Assembly: GCF_024170005.1 (NCBI RefSeq)
Contig: NZ_JALJXJ010000002.1
Span: forward strand, 310,001 to 374,000
Source of the DNA: Azospirillum lipoferum
GTDB taxonomy: Bacteria > Pseudomonadota > Alphaproteobacteria > Azospirillales > Azospirillaceae
Reading direction: 5' to 3'
DNA length: 64,000 nt
The notes under the pieces were generated by a model. The model searched no databases, was not told where the DNA came from, and saw only the letters and a program-made list of their open reading frames with translations. Below are positions 38,963 to 47,050 of this stretch, in pieces; within the stretch, counting starts at the first letter, position 1, and the number at the start of each line of letters is the position of its first letter. The translations under genes and the position numbers were made by a program.

Positions 38963-39940
38963 CTACTTCGGCGCGGTCACCGTCGCCGTCAGCGGCACGC
39001 GCCGTTCGACCAGGGCCGCGGTGACCTCCTTGGCCTTGACCGGGTCCATCGCCGCCAGGATCGGCGCGGTCTTCTGTTCCTTCATCTTCTGGATGACGCC
39101 CAGCAGCACCGGCATGTCGAGTTCCTCGAAGATGCGGGCGGCCTCCTTCGGCTTCATCGTCTCGTAGATCTTCACCAGGCTTTCCAGCTGGGCCGACTGC
39201 TTCTCGTCGCCCTGGGCCATCAGCTTCTGGATGTCGGACTTGGTCTTCTCCATCTCCGCCACCTTCTGGTCGATCCGCTTCTCGGCGGCGGCCAGCAGGG
39301 CTTCGCGCTGCTCCATCTCCTTGGTGCGGCGCTCGATCTCGGCGCGACGCTCGGCGAAATGCTGGAGCAGTTCCTGGTTGTCGATCGGACCGAGCGGAGC
39401 CAGCGGCGCATTGGCCGCCGGGGCGTTCGCCGGGCCGCTCGACCCGCCGGGAGCCGGCGGGGCTTCCTTGCCGGCCGGCTTGGTGGTGGCGGATGGCATC
39501 TGACCCGGCATTTGATTGGGAGGCGTCGCCGGAGTGGAGCTTTGCGGCCCCTGGGCGAGGCTGACCGGGAAGTCCGGCAGGCGGGCGTCGTGGGTGGCGA
39601 GGCGCCACAGGTCGCCGACCCGAACGCCCAGCATCATCACCGCGACGAAGATGGTCAGCGGCAGGAGACGGAAGCGGAAACCGCGCAGCCGGGCCCGCAG
39701 CCGCTCGGTCAAGGGCACGCGCGGCGTCGCCGGCTTCCGCGCCTTCGCCTTGCCCTTCTTCGCCGAAGCCTTGGCCGGGACCTTGCCCGCGGCGGTGCGA
39801 ACCGCCGGCAGTTGCGCCTGCTGCGCCGCCAGGGTGGGAGAGGTACGGACGCCGGTCGGAGCGGCGCCGGCCGGACGGATCACCACCTTGGCTTCGTTCC
39901 CCGCCGCAGCGGGCTTGCCGTCACTGGTGCGCATGCTCAT
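38963..39940 (-). CDS. motE: MotE-like flagellar motor protein with MgtE-N-type domain
   Basis: 325 residues; the ATG at 39940 overlaps the stop of the preceding gene, and ATG 39934 is an alternative. A basic Lys/Ala/Pro-rich N terminus, one membrane helix (about 92-108, LLPLTIFVAVMMLGVRVG), a Pro/Ala-rich linker, a coiled coil (about 190-245) and a C-terminal MgtE-N-like helical domain (PKEAARIFEELDMPVLLGVIQKMKEQKTAPILAAMDP). In rhizobia MotE is a periplasmic motility protein, and homologues next to fliM genes are named MotE-like. Last gene of fliL-fliM-DUF6468-motE. Confidence 0.85.
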   Translation of the reverse strand: MSMRTSDGKPAAAGNEAKVVIRPAGAAPTGVRTSPTLAAQQAQLPAVRTAAGKVPAKASAKKGKAKARKPATPRVPLTERLRARLRGFRFRLLPLTIFVAVMMLGVRVGDLWRLATHDARLPDFPVSLAQGPQSSTPATPPNQMPGQMPSATTKPAGKEAPPAPGGSSGPANAPAANAPLAPLGPIDNQELLQHFAERRAEIERRTKEMEQREALLAAAEKRIDQKVAEMEKTKSDIQKLMAQGDEKQSAQLESLVKIYETMKPKEAARIFEELDMPVLLGVIQKMKEQKTAPILAAMDPVKAKEVTAALVERRVPLTATVTAPK

Positions 39941-40569
39941 CCGATCCCCTTGCCGGCGTTCTCGATCGCCTGAAGCAGTTCTCGTTCGGCCCTGGACAGG
40001 CTTTCGCCGTCACGGGTGATGGGATCGCGCGCCTCGGCCGGCGGTTCGGCACGGGCGGCGGCGCGGCGCGGCGGCGCGTCCAGCCGGGCCGGCGGCGGGG
40101 CATGGTCGTCATGGTCATGGTCGTCTTCGGCAGGCAGGCTGCGCAGGGCCGGACGCGGCGCCACCAGCGGCGCCTTGGCCGGAGCACGCGACGCCAGCGC
40201 CGGGGCCACCGCGACAGGCCGGTTGCCGCCATCACGGCGTGCACCATCCCGCTCGCCGACATTGCCCAGGCGGTTGGCCAGCGCGTCGGCCGCCTCGATC
40301 ATGAATTCCAGCTCGTCGCGCAGGGTCTGCGCCTTGTTGACGGTGCGCTGGAGATCCTCGCCGGTGTCGCCGGCGGTCTTCTTCAGCGTGCGCACGCCGC
40401 TTTCCGCCCGTGCCATCGCGTCGTTCAGGCCCTGGATCAGTTCGGCCATCTCGCCGCGGCTCTCGCGCAGCGCGATGATCTGCCGGTTCAGGATGATCGC
40501 GTAGGCGATGGTCGCGGCCAGCAGGCCGACCATCACGACGTCGATGATGATGGAGACCAGCGGACTCAT
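39937..40569 (-). CDS. DUF6468 flagellar-operon protein
   Basis: 210 residues. One N-terminal membrane helix (about 5-27), a helical or coiled-coil stretch (about 28-105) and a long Pro/Arg/Ala-rich tail with a His/Asp cluster (EDDHDHDDH). This architecture and position after fliM match the DUF6468 family of alphaproteobacteria; no function is established. It overlaps fliM by four bases and motE by four bases, so all are co-translated. A part in motor assembly or stator positioning is inferred from context only. Confidence 0.8.
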   Translation of the reverse strand: MSPLVSIIIDVVMVGLLAATIAYAIILNRQIIALRESRGEMAELIQGLNDAMARAESGVRTLKKTAGDTGEDLQRTVNKAQTLRDELEFMIEAADALANRLGNVGERDGARRDGGNRPVAVAPALASRAPAKAPLVAPRPALRSLPAEDDHDHDDHAPPPARLDAPPRRAAARAEPPAEARDPITRDGESLSRAERELLQAIENAGKGIG

Positions 40570-41639
40570 AGCCTCATGACCTCCTGCTTGGGCAGTTCCT
40601 TTTCCAGGCGGACGGCGATGTGCCCGCCCTTGCGCCCCATCCGCCCCTGGAACATCGACACGTCGCCGCAGCGCAGCTCGATCGCGCCGTCGGGGGTGGC
40701 GTTCAGCAGGATGCGGGTGCCGACGCGCCAGTTCAGCACGTCGTGCAGGGTCATCGTCACCTCGTCCAGCACGGCCGACAGGTCGACGTCCGTCACCATC
40801 AGTTCCGAGGCCAGGTGGGTTTCCCAGATCGAGTCACGGCCGAACTTCTCGCCCATGAACATCTGGAGCAGCAGCTCACGCACCGGCTCCAGCGTCGCAT
40901 AGGGGATCATCAGCTCCAGCCGGCCGCCGCGATCCTCCATGTCGATGCGCAGCTTGACCAGCACCGCCGCGTTGGCCGGCCGCGCGATGGTGGCGAAGCG
41001 CGGGTTGGTCTCCAGCCGGTCGAAGCGGAAGGTGACGGGCGACAGCGGATCGAAGGCGGCGGACAGGTCGGACAGCACCACATGGACCATGCGTTCCACG
41101 AGGTTGCGTTCGATGGTGGTGTAGGGACGGCCTTCGATGCGCATCGCCGCGGTGCCGCGCCGTCCGCCCAGCAGAACGTCGACGATCGAGTAGATCAGAG
41201 CGGAGTCGACGACCATCAGGCCGTAATTGTCCCATTCCTCCGCCTTGAAGACCGACAGCATCGCCGGCAGCGGAATGGAGTTGAGGTAATCGCCGAAACG
41301 GACCGAGGAGATCTGGTCGAGGCTGACCTCGACGTTATCGGAGGTGAAGTTGCGGAGACTGGTGGACATCATGCGGACGAGGCGGTCGAAGACCACCTCC
41401 AGCATGGGCAGGCGTTCGTAGTTGACCAGCGCCGAGTTGACCAGCGCCATGATGCCGGAGTTGTCGCCGTCGCCGGCACCACCCTGGTCGAAGCCCAGCA
41501 GGCTGTCGATCTCGTCCTGGTTCAGGACGCGCGTCGACCCGCCGCCGCCCATGTCGCCGACATCGCCGCTGTCCTCGGCCAATGCCGCCCATTCGGCGGC
41601 AAGCCGTTCCTCTTCGCTCAGTTCACCGGTGTCGCTCAT
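40566..41639 (-). CDS. fliM: Flagellar motor switch protein FliM
   Basis: 357 residues. The CheY-binding motif (NQDEIDSLLGF) starts near residue 39 and is preceded by an acidic extension (GELSEEERLAAEWAALAEDS), so the docking peptide is not at the extreme N terminus as it is in enteric FliM. The middle domain has the GGXG-like stretch and LGGRRGTAAMRIEGRPYTTIE; the C-terminal SpoA domain runs from about residue 280. FliM forms the C ring with FliG and FliN and receives CheY-P. Overlaps DUF6468; 28 bases after fliL. Confidence 0.96.
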   Translation of the reverse strand: MSDTGELSEEERLAAEWAALAEDSGDVGDMGGGGSTRVLNQDEIDSLLGFDQGGAGDGDNSGIMALVNSALVNYERLPMLEVVFDRLVRMMSTSLRNFTSDNVEVSLDQISSVRFGDYLNSIPLPAMLSVFKAEEWDNYGLMVVDSALIYSIVDVLLGGRRGTAAMRIEGRPYTTIERNLVERMVHVVLSDLSAAFDPLSPVTFRFDRLETNPRFATIARPANAAVLVKLRIDMEDRGGRLELMIPYATLEPVRELLLQMFMGEKFGRDSIWETHLASELMVTDVDLSAVLDEVTMTLHDVLNWRVGTRILLNATPDGAIELRCGDVSMFQGRMGRKGGHIAVRLEKELPKQEVMRL

Positions 41640-41667
41640 CGGCCCCCATCCCCACCTGACCGGGCCC

Positions 41668-42219
41668 TCACTGGACCAGCATTTCCTTGAACAGCACGTC
41701 CCTCACCTTCACCGGGAACGCGGCGGCGGTGATGCGCAGAAGCAGTTCCTGGCGCAGCCGGTACATGCCGGCCGAGCCACGCAGATCCTCCAACCGCAGC
41801 TCGCGCAGGTAGACCTGGAAATTGTCGATGATGCGCGGCAGCACATGCTCCACCGCACCGACATCCTCCGGCTTCGACAGCTGGATAGAGATCTTGATCT
41901 TCAGGAAGGCCGGACGCTTGTTGCCGGTATTGAGGTTCACCAGCATGTCCGGCAGGTCGTAGAAGATCGGCGCCGCATGGGCGGCGTCGCCCTTGCCGGC
42001 CTCCGCCCCATGCTCGCCTTCCGCTGCGGCGTGCTCCCCCTCTTCCGCCGGCTTCTCCTTCCCCAGCAGCCCGTCGAGCAGGCCGGAGAAATAGACGCCG
42101 GCACCGGCGCCGATCAGCAGGACCAGGGGCAGAACGACGAACAGGACCAGCTTCTTGCCGCTGAATTTCTTCCGGGGCAGGCCGTCGGTCAGTTCACCGG
42201 CATCGGTTTCGGCAGCCAT
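41668..42219 (-). CDS. fliL: Flagellar basal body-associated protein FliL
   Basis: 183 residues. One membrane helix (about 27-48, LVLFVVLPLVLLIGAGAGVYFSG) follows a short cytoplasmic tail; the periplasmic part begins with an acidic Glu/His/Ala linker and has the FliL fold ending in TAAAFPVKVRDVLFKEMLVQ. FliL surrounds stator units and stabilises their engagement. First gene of the leftward flagellar operon; its start is 528 bases from flgF, which is transcribed the other way. Confidence 0.94.
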   Translation of the reverse strand: MAAETDAGELTDGLPRKKFSGKKLVLFVVLPLVLLIGAGAGVYFSGLLDGLLGKEKPAEEGEHAAAEGEHGAEAGKGDAAHAAPIFYDLPDMLVNLNTGNKRPAFLKIKISIQLSKPEDVGAVEHVLPRIIDNFQVYLRELRLEDLRGSAGMYRLRQELLLRITAAAFPVKVRDVLFKEMLVQ

Positions 42220-42747
42220 GACATCCTGGGATCGTTCGAGGTACGCAACGGCTCAGGCATGCGCCGCCTGACAGGGTCAAAGCTACTTTTGGGATAGTTA
42301 ATAACTCCTTTCGAGTGGGGAATGGACCGCCCCGGACGGGCAGGTTTCCGCCCCCTGTCACCATTTCGGCACGGTTCTTGATTGGGGCTGCCCGGCAGTC
42401 CGTGGCCGCCCTTCCGTCCGTCCTCCGGTCGGAGCGCAATCACGCCCGGACTCCGCCCCCGGCCGCCCGCGGTCCCTTCTGGGATGTGGGGCTGCCGGCC
42501 ATCACCCTGCCGCACCCCTTCAGCGGCGGGAACGGGAGAGTCTTGCCCGGTGGAGCCCGGCAAGGAAGGTCCTCCCCCCGGCAGATTCTGCCCGGCATCC
42601 CCTGCCCCACGCGGCGGGACCACCCCCGTCTTGCCTGGATGCCGAGGATTCCGGGGGCTTGGGCGAAGTTGGCACGCCGCCTGCAATACCCTTTTCGCCG
42701 GTCGGACGCTGTCGTTCGATCCGTTCGCAAGGTGAAGAGGCCGCAAG
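42220..42747. other. 528-base divergent regulatory region between fliL and flgF
   Basis: It contains the sigma-54-like promoter of flgF (42669-42685). On the fliL side an AT-rich patch (tagttaataactcctttcg, 42294-42312) may carry the fliL promoter, possibly a CtrA half site, but the second half is poor. No gene is convincing in it. Confidence 0.6.
42669..42685 (+). promoter_or_regulatory. Sigma-54-like promoter of flgF operon
   Basis: ttggcacgccgcctgca has the GG-N10-GC core (GG 42671-42672, GC 42683-42684) and matches TGGCACG-N4-TTGCW at all but one base. It is about 65 bases upstream of the flgF start, as in Caulobacter class III/IV flagellar genes. Confidence 0.8.
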
Positions 42748-43470
42748 ATGGAAAATTCGATCTACGTCGCCATGTCGCGCCAGATGGCGCTGCAACGCCA
42801 GCTGGACGTGACGTCGAACAACATCGCGAACATGAACACGACCGGCTACAAGAACCAGCGGATGCTGTTCACCGAATATCTGGAAAAGCCCGGCCTGCAC
42901 GAGAAGGTCAGCTTCGTCCAGGACCGTGCGGTGGTGCGCGACCTGTCCAACGGCCCGATGACCCAGACCGGCAACCCGCTGGATCTGGCGCTGACCGGCC
43001 AGGGTTACTTCACCGTCGATACCGCCAGCGGCCCGCGTTACACCCGCGCCGGCAATTTCCGCCTGAACGACCAGCGCCAGCTGGTCGATGCCGGCGGCCT
43101 GCCGGTGCTGTCGAACAACGGCCAGCCCATCACCCTGCCGGCCGGCACCAGCGACGTGAAGGTCAGCGGCGACGGTACCGTCTCCACCGAACTGGGCCCG
43201 GTCGCCAAGCTGAACATCGTCACCTTCAAGACCGAGCAGCTGATGACCGAGGTCGGCAACGGCCTGTACGTCACCGACGAACAGCCGCAGCCGGCCCCGG
43301 TCGAGACGAAAGTGGCACAGGGCTTGCTTGAGGGTTCCAACGTGAAGCCCGTGGTCGAGATGACGCAGATGATCGACATCCAGCGTCAGTACATGTCCGC
43401 CCAGAAGATGATGGACAACGAACACGAGCGGATCCGCACGATGCTTCAGCGTCTGGGCCGCACCGCCTGA
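42748..43470 (+). CDS. flgF: Flagellar proximal rod protein FlgF
   Basis: 240 residues. The N-terminal rod motif is ISNNIAN-like (DVTSNNIANMNTTGYKNQ) and the hook/rod D1 signature lies in FRLNDQRQLVDAGGLPVL; the C terminus ends with the coiled EMTQMIDIQRQYMSAQKMM. FlgF forms part of the proximal rod in the periplasm; no signal peptide, as it is exported by the flagellar type III system. First gene of flgF-flgG-flgA-flgH behind a sigma-54-like promoter. Confidence 0.95.
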   Translation: MENSIYVAMSRQMALQRQLDVTSNNIANMNTTGYKNQRMLFTEYLEKPGLHEKVSFVQDRAVVRDLSNGPMTQTGNPLDLALTGQGYFTVDTASGPRYTRAGNFRLNDQRQLVDAGGLPVLSNNGQPITLPAGTSDVKVSGDGTVSTELGPVAKLNIVTFKTEQLMTEVGNGLYVTDEQPQPAPVETKVAQGLLEGSNVKPVVEMTQMIDIQRQYMSAQKMMDNEHERIRTMLQRLGRTA

Positions 43471-43501
43471 TCCAGACCGACGACGAGAGGAGAAGACCAG
43501 A

Positions 43502-44287
43502 ATGCGCAGCCTCGCCATCGGCGCCACCGGGATGATCGCCCAGCAGCTCAACGTCGAGACGATCTCCAACAACATCGCCAACTCGACCACCACCGGCTAC
43601 AAGAAGCAGCGGGCCGAGTTCCAGGACCTGCTGTACCAGAATTTCCGTCGCATCGGCTCGACCTCGTCGGATGCCGGCACCGTGGTGCCGACCGGCGTGC
43701 AGGTGGGTGCCGGCGTGCGCGTCGCCGCGGTGGCCCGCGTGCTGGAACAGGGCAACCTGAACATCACCGACAACAAGCTGGACGTCGCGATCAACGGCTC
43801 GGGCTATTTCCAGGTGACGCTGCCCAGCGGCGACACCGCCTATACCCGCGCCGGCAACTTCAAGCTGTCGCCGGAAGGCGTGATCGTCACCGCCGACGGC
43901 TATCCGATCCAGCCGAACATCACCGTCCCGACCAACGCGGTGGACATCTCGATCAACTCGTCGGGCGAGGTGCTGATCAAGCTGGACGGCCAGACGGCGA
44001 CCCAGAATGTCGGCCAGATCCAGCTCGCCACCTTCGCCAACGCCGCCGGCCTGGAAGCCACCGGCGACAACCTGTTCCTGGAATCCGGCGCGTCGGGCCA
44101 AGCGGTGACCGGCAACCCCGGCGCCCCCGGCTTCGGCCGCGTGACCCAGGGTGCGCTGGAGACCTCCAACGTCAACGTGGTGCAGGAAATCACCACGCTG
44201 ATCACCGCCCAGCGCGCCTACGAGATGAACTCCAAGGTCATCAAGACCACCGACGAGATGATGCAGCAGGCCAGCCAGATGAAGTAA
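43502..44287 (+). CDS. flgG: Flagellar distal rod protein FlgG
   Basis: 261 residues, the usual FlgG length. The N terminus has NVETISNNIANSTTTGYKKQ, followed by the FlgG-specific segment (about residues 46-65, SSDAGTVVPTGVQVGAGVRV), the LDVAINGSGYFQV signature and the C-terminal VNVVQEITTLITAQRAYEMNSKVI. It builds the distal rod. 31 bases after flgF. Confidence 0.97.
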   Translation: MRSLAIGATGMIAQQLNVETISNNIANSTTTGYKKQRAEFQDLLYQNFRRIGSTSSDAGTVVPTGVQVGAGVRVAAVARVLEQGNLNITDNKLDVAINGSGYFQVTLPSGDTAYTRAGNFKLSPEGVIVTADGYPIQPNITVPTNAVDISINSSGEVLIKLDGQTATQNVGQIQLATFANAAGLEATGDNLFLESGASGQAVTGNPGAPGFGRVTQGALETSNVNVVQEITTLITAQRAYEMNSKVIKTTDEMMQQASQMK

Positions 44288-44347
44288 CGCCGCATGACGT
44301 AACGCTGCCGGCGCCTCGCTTCAGCCTTCACATCGGGAACCACCGCC

Positions 44348-45133
44348 ATGATCCGTCCCCTCGCCAACCGCCGCCTGCCCGCCCTGATCCTCGGCGCCGC
44401 CCTGCTGGCCGCCCCGGCCATGGGCGCCGGCATGGCATCCGCCGCCACGGCTTCGGCTTCCGCCGTGGCCGGCGCGGGTCTGGCCCCCGACGTGGTGTAC
44501 GGGATGCCGCATGTGGAGGCGGTCCTGTCGGACGCGCTGTCGCGGGTCATCACCGCCGGCCGGCTGCAGATGGAGCTGGACAGCCGCGCGGTGGAGCTGC
44601 GCGCGCCGCAGGGCGCCGGCGGGCTGGCGGTGGAGAACCTCTATTACAGCCCGATCCAGGGCCGCTTCGCCGCGGAGATCGTGGTGACCGGCAGCCAGGT
44701 CCGCCTGCCGGTGTCGGGCCGCGCCTTCGGCGTGGTGCAGATCCCGGTGCTGTCGCGCCGGGTCATTCCGGGCGACATCATCGGCCCGGGCGACATCGAC
44801 TGGCAGGACGTGCGCGCCGATCAGACCACCAGCGACACCGCCGCCACCGACGCGCAGCTGATCGGCATGACGCCGAAGCGCGGCGTGTCGACCAACCAGC
44901 CCGTCCGCCTGCGCGACCTGCAATCGCCGCGCATGGTCGACAAGGGCGCCATGGTCACCATCACCCTGTCGACGCAGTCGATGACGCTGACCACCCAGGG
45001 CAAGGCTCTGCAGGACGGCGGCAAGGGCGAGGTCATCCGCGTCGTGAACACCCAATCCAACCGCATCGTCGAAGCGACGGTCGCGGGCCCCAACGTCGTC
45101 GCCGTGGCAAAGCCCGGCATCATCGCGCAGTAA
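44348..45133 (+). CDS. flgA: Flagellar P-ring assembly chaperone FlgA
   Basis: 261 residues with a signal peptide (about 1-33, ending near SAATAS). A SAF domain lies around FGVVQIPVLSRRVIPGDIIGPGDIDW and the C terminus has GAMVTITLSTQSMTLTTQGKALQDG and VVNTQSNRIVEATV. FlgA helps FlgI assemble into the P ring in the periplasm. It is 60 bases after flgG and 13 before flgH. Confidence 0.93.
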   Translation: MIRPLANRRLPALILGAALLAAPAMGAGMASAATASASAVAGAGLAPDVVYGMPHVEAVLSDALSRVITAGRLQMELDSRAVELRAPQGAGGLAVENLYYSPIQGRFAAEIVVTGSQVRLPVSGRAFGVVQIPVLSRRVIPGDIIGPGDIDWQDVRADQTTSDTAATDAQLIGMTPKRGVSTNQPVRLRDLQSPRMVDKGAMVTITLSTQSMTLTTQGKALQDGGKGEVIRVVNTQSNRIVEATVAGPNVVAVAKPGIIAQ

Positions 45134-45146
45134 GGAGAAAGCTCCA

Positions 45147-45911
45147 ATGTCCGCCACCATGACCGCCCGTCTGATCCGCTTCGCGATGATCGCCGCCGCC
45201 GCCACCTCGCTGACCGCCTGCGGTGCCGCCTCGCGCATCGCCGACATCGGCAAGGCCCCGGAGATGAGCGGCATCCAGGATCCGCAGGCCAAGGCCGGCT
45301 ACCAGCCGGTCAGCCTGCCGATGCCGACCCCGCTGCCGACGGAGCGCAACCCGAACTCGCTGTGGCGGACCGGCGCCAAGGCCTTCTTCAAGGACCAGCG
45401 CGCGGCCAAGGTCGGCGACATCCTGACCATCAACATCTCGATCGCCGATCAGGCCAAGCTGTCGAACGAGAGCAAGCGGTCGCGCGCCAACACCGAGAAG
45501 GCCGGCATGCCGAACCTGTTCGGCCTGGAAGGCGCCACGCTGAACCGCGTCCTGCCGGCCGGCGCCTCGGCCTCCAGCCTGGTGGACCTGTCGAGCGACA
45601 CCTCGAACGACGGCAAGGGCTCGGTCGACCGCAACGAGAAGATCGAGCTGAAGGTGGCGGCGCTGGTGACCCAGACCCTGCCCAACGGCAATCTGGTCAT
45701 CCAGGGCCACCAGGAAGTCCGGGTGAACTACGAGCTGCGCGACCTGCAAATCCACGGCGTGATCCGTCCGGAGGACATCACCGCGCAGAACACCATCAGC
45801 TACGAGAAGATCGCCGAAGCCCGCATCTCCTACGGCGGCCGCGGCCAGATCACCGACGTCCAGCAGCCGCGCTACGGCCAGCAGCTGTACGACATCATCA
45901 TGCCGTTCTGA
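45147..45911 (+). CDS. flgH: Flagellar L-ring protein FlgH (lipoprotein)
   Basis: 254 residues. The lipoprotein signal ends in the lipobox LTAC (about residue 22). The conserved NSLWRTGAKAFFKDQRAAKVGDILTI and LVTQTLPNGNLVIQGHQEVRVNYELR blocks and the C terminal ISYGGRGQITDVQQPRYGQQ are typical. It forms the outer-membrane ring around the rod. AAGGAG lies just upstream. Last gene of the flgF operon. Confidence 0.96.
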   Translation: MSATMTARLIRFAMIAAAATSLTACGAASRIADIGKAPEMSGIQDPQAKAGYQPVSLPMPTPLPTERNPNSLWRTGAKAFFKDQRAAKVGDILTINISIADQAKLSNESKRSRANTEKAGMPNLFGLEGATLNRVLPAGASASSLVDLSSDTSNDGKGSVDRNEKIELKVAALVTQTLPNGNLVIQGHQEVRVNYELRDLQIHGVIRPEDITAQNTISYEKIAEARISYGGRGQITDVQQPRYGQQLYDIIMPF

Positions 45912-45940
45912 GGACAGACGGCGTAACGGTTGTGGAAGCC

Positions 45941-45971
45941 GGGCCATGGGGGAGACATTCCCCCGTGGCCC
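45941..45971 (+). terminator. Stem-loop after flgH
   Basis: A 13-bp stem (45941-45953 with 45959-45971, one G-U pair) and a 5-base loop, 30 bases after the flgH stop. No U run follows, so it may be a Rho-assisted terminator or an mRNA-protecting hairpin. Confidence 0.6.
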
Positions 45972-46114
45972 TGGCGCGTCGGGGATCGCCGGAAAGTCCG
46001 ACATTCGCCATGATCGGCGGCGGCTCCGCGCATCGCCACCGGATGGGAAATTGCTGCCGCCCGGTGGGTTGTGCCGGGGCGATGTTGCCGGGCCGTTGTC
46101 TCTTGCCCCGACGC

Positions 46115-46306
46115 TCAGCCCTCCAGCAACGGCTGCGATGCCGCGGTGAAGCCATCCAGCATGCCGACCGCCATGTTGCCGCCGATGCGCCCCAAGGCCG
46201 GCCCGATCAGTTCGGTCGCACGGCGATAGGCCTCGCGCTGGGCAACACAGTCAATCAGGTCGGCCGCGTTGGTGATGCTCTGGGACAGGGTGAGGTCACT
46301 CGTCAT
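46115..46306 (-). CDS. Small protein of unknown function (63 residues)
   Basis: 63 residues from the ATG at 46306, with a very strong GAGGAGGTG ribosome site 4 bases upstream. An amphipathic helical protein (MTSDLTLSQSITNAADLIDC, then REAYRRATELIGPALGRIGG), ending in MLDGFTAASQPLLEG. No membrane helix or known motif. It lies between flgH and dksA, in a group of small leftward genes within the flagellar region. A motility link is possible but unproven. Confidence 0.7.
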   Translation of the reverse strand: MTSDLTLSQSITNAADLIDCVAQREAYRRATELIGPALGRIGGNMAVGMLDGFTAASQPLLEG

Positions 46307-46410
46307 CGTACACCTCCTCGAACAGGCCATGACCGGTTGGTCGAGGATGACCTTACGCGCCACTCGCGTCAGCCGCTGTTGCGTGCGTCACATTTCCGGC
46401 GCGCGGCCAT

Positions 46411-46449
46411 AAAAGGAAACGGCCCGGCCCCCCACCGGGAACCGGGCCG
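46411..46449 (-). terminator. Terminator of the 54-residue gene
   Basis: On the minus strand CGGCCCGG pairs with CCGGGCCG (46442-46449 and 46420-46427), followed by TTTCCTTTT. It sits 21 bases beyond the stop at 46470. Confidence 0.8.
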
Positions 46450-46469
46450 CCGCATGGTCGGTCCACCAC

Positions 46470-46634
46470 TTACTGATAGCCGCCTTCGCGGGCGCGCTCC
46501 TTGGCGGCTTCCTCCTGGGCCTTTTCGGTTTCGCTGCTGATCCTGTTGCCGCCACTGTTGCCGGTGTCGGCGGGCTTCTGCGGCTGGCCGTCACGTACGG
46601 CGTCGGCCGGTTGCTGGTTGGGCTGATCGGCCAT
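46470..46634 (-). CDS. Small hydrophilic protein of unknown function (54 residues)
   Basis: 54 residues from the ATG at 46634, with GAGGAG 7 bases upstream. Very polar (DQPNQQPADAVRDGQPQKPAD, then a charged helix ETEKAQEEAAKERAREGGYQ). Likely disordered with one helix. Own terminator. It resembles the 58-residue protein at 5277 in composition. No known family recognised. Confidence 0.68.
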   Translation of the reverse strand: MADQPNQQPADAVRDGQPQKPADTGNSGGNRISSETEKAQEEAAKERAREGGYQ

Positions 46635-46722
46635 GTGGCTGCTCCTCGGTCCGTTTTTCGGCTGTCGATGAGGAGAAAACAGCAGCGGCCGGAGATCGTC
46701 GCAGAAGGAAATGCGGGCGAAC

Positions 46723-46863
46723 TCAGCCGGCCGGAGGATCGGGCTCTCCGTCGGCATCGGCGCGGTCCAGCGCGGCGTTGATCTGATCCAGCGTGCGGCC
46801 ACAACCGGTGCAGACGTCGCCGTCGATGGCGCACATGCCCAGGCAATCGGGATCGTCGCTCAT
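46723..46863 (-). CDS. DUF1289 small cysteine protein
   Basis: 46 residues starting at the ATG at 46863. The sequence begins MSDDPDCLGMCAIDGDVCTG and continues CGRTLDQINAALDRADADG. The spacing C-x3-C ... C-x2-C and the GCGRTLDQI end match the DUF1289 family, which probably binds a metal. Its function is unknown. The ribosome site is weak. It is close upstream of the 54-residue gene on the same strand and divergent from the ATP-grasp gene. Confidence 0.82.
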   Translation of the reverse strand: MSDDPDCLGMCAIDGDVCTGCGRTLDQINAALDRADADGEPDPPAG

Positions 46864-47050
46864 GGAGCCAGGACTTCTCTCAGGGTTGGCGGTCAGGGGC
46901 CATCCCTAACGGAAAGGCGGCCTTGCCTCAAGCTGTCCGGTAGGATGGGCAGGATTCCGGGACGATGAAGGGATCGGTGGAGGCCCCGATTGCCGACAGA
47001 ATGATTAGTCAGTAAAGCTTTGGTCCGACATCCCCCGAGCGAAGGTGTGC

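Noticed and set aside
35901..39608. Leftward 1235-codon open frame
   Set aside because: Antisense to recO and parC; composition is that of a GC-rich shadow frame.
42294..42312. CtrA-like half site (ttaa) upstream of fliL
   Set aside because: The second half (expected ttaa after seven bases) reads tttc; too weak to annotate as a site.
45941..45971. Considered as an attachment site or small RNA
   Set aside because: A simple stem-loop directly after flgH is better explained as a transcript end.
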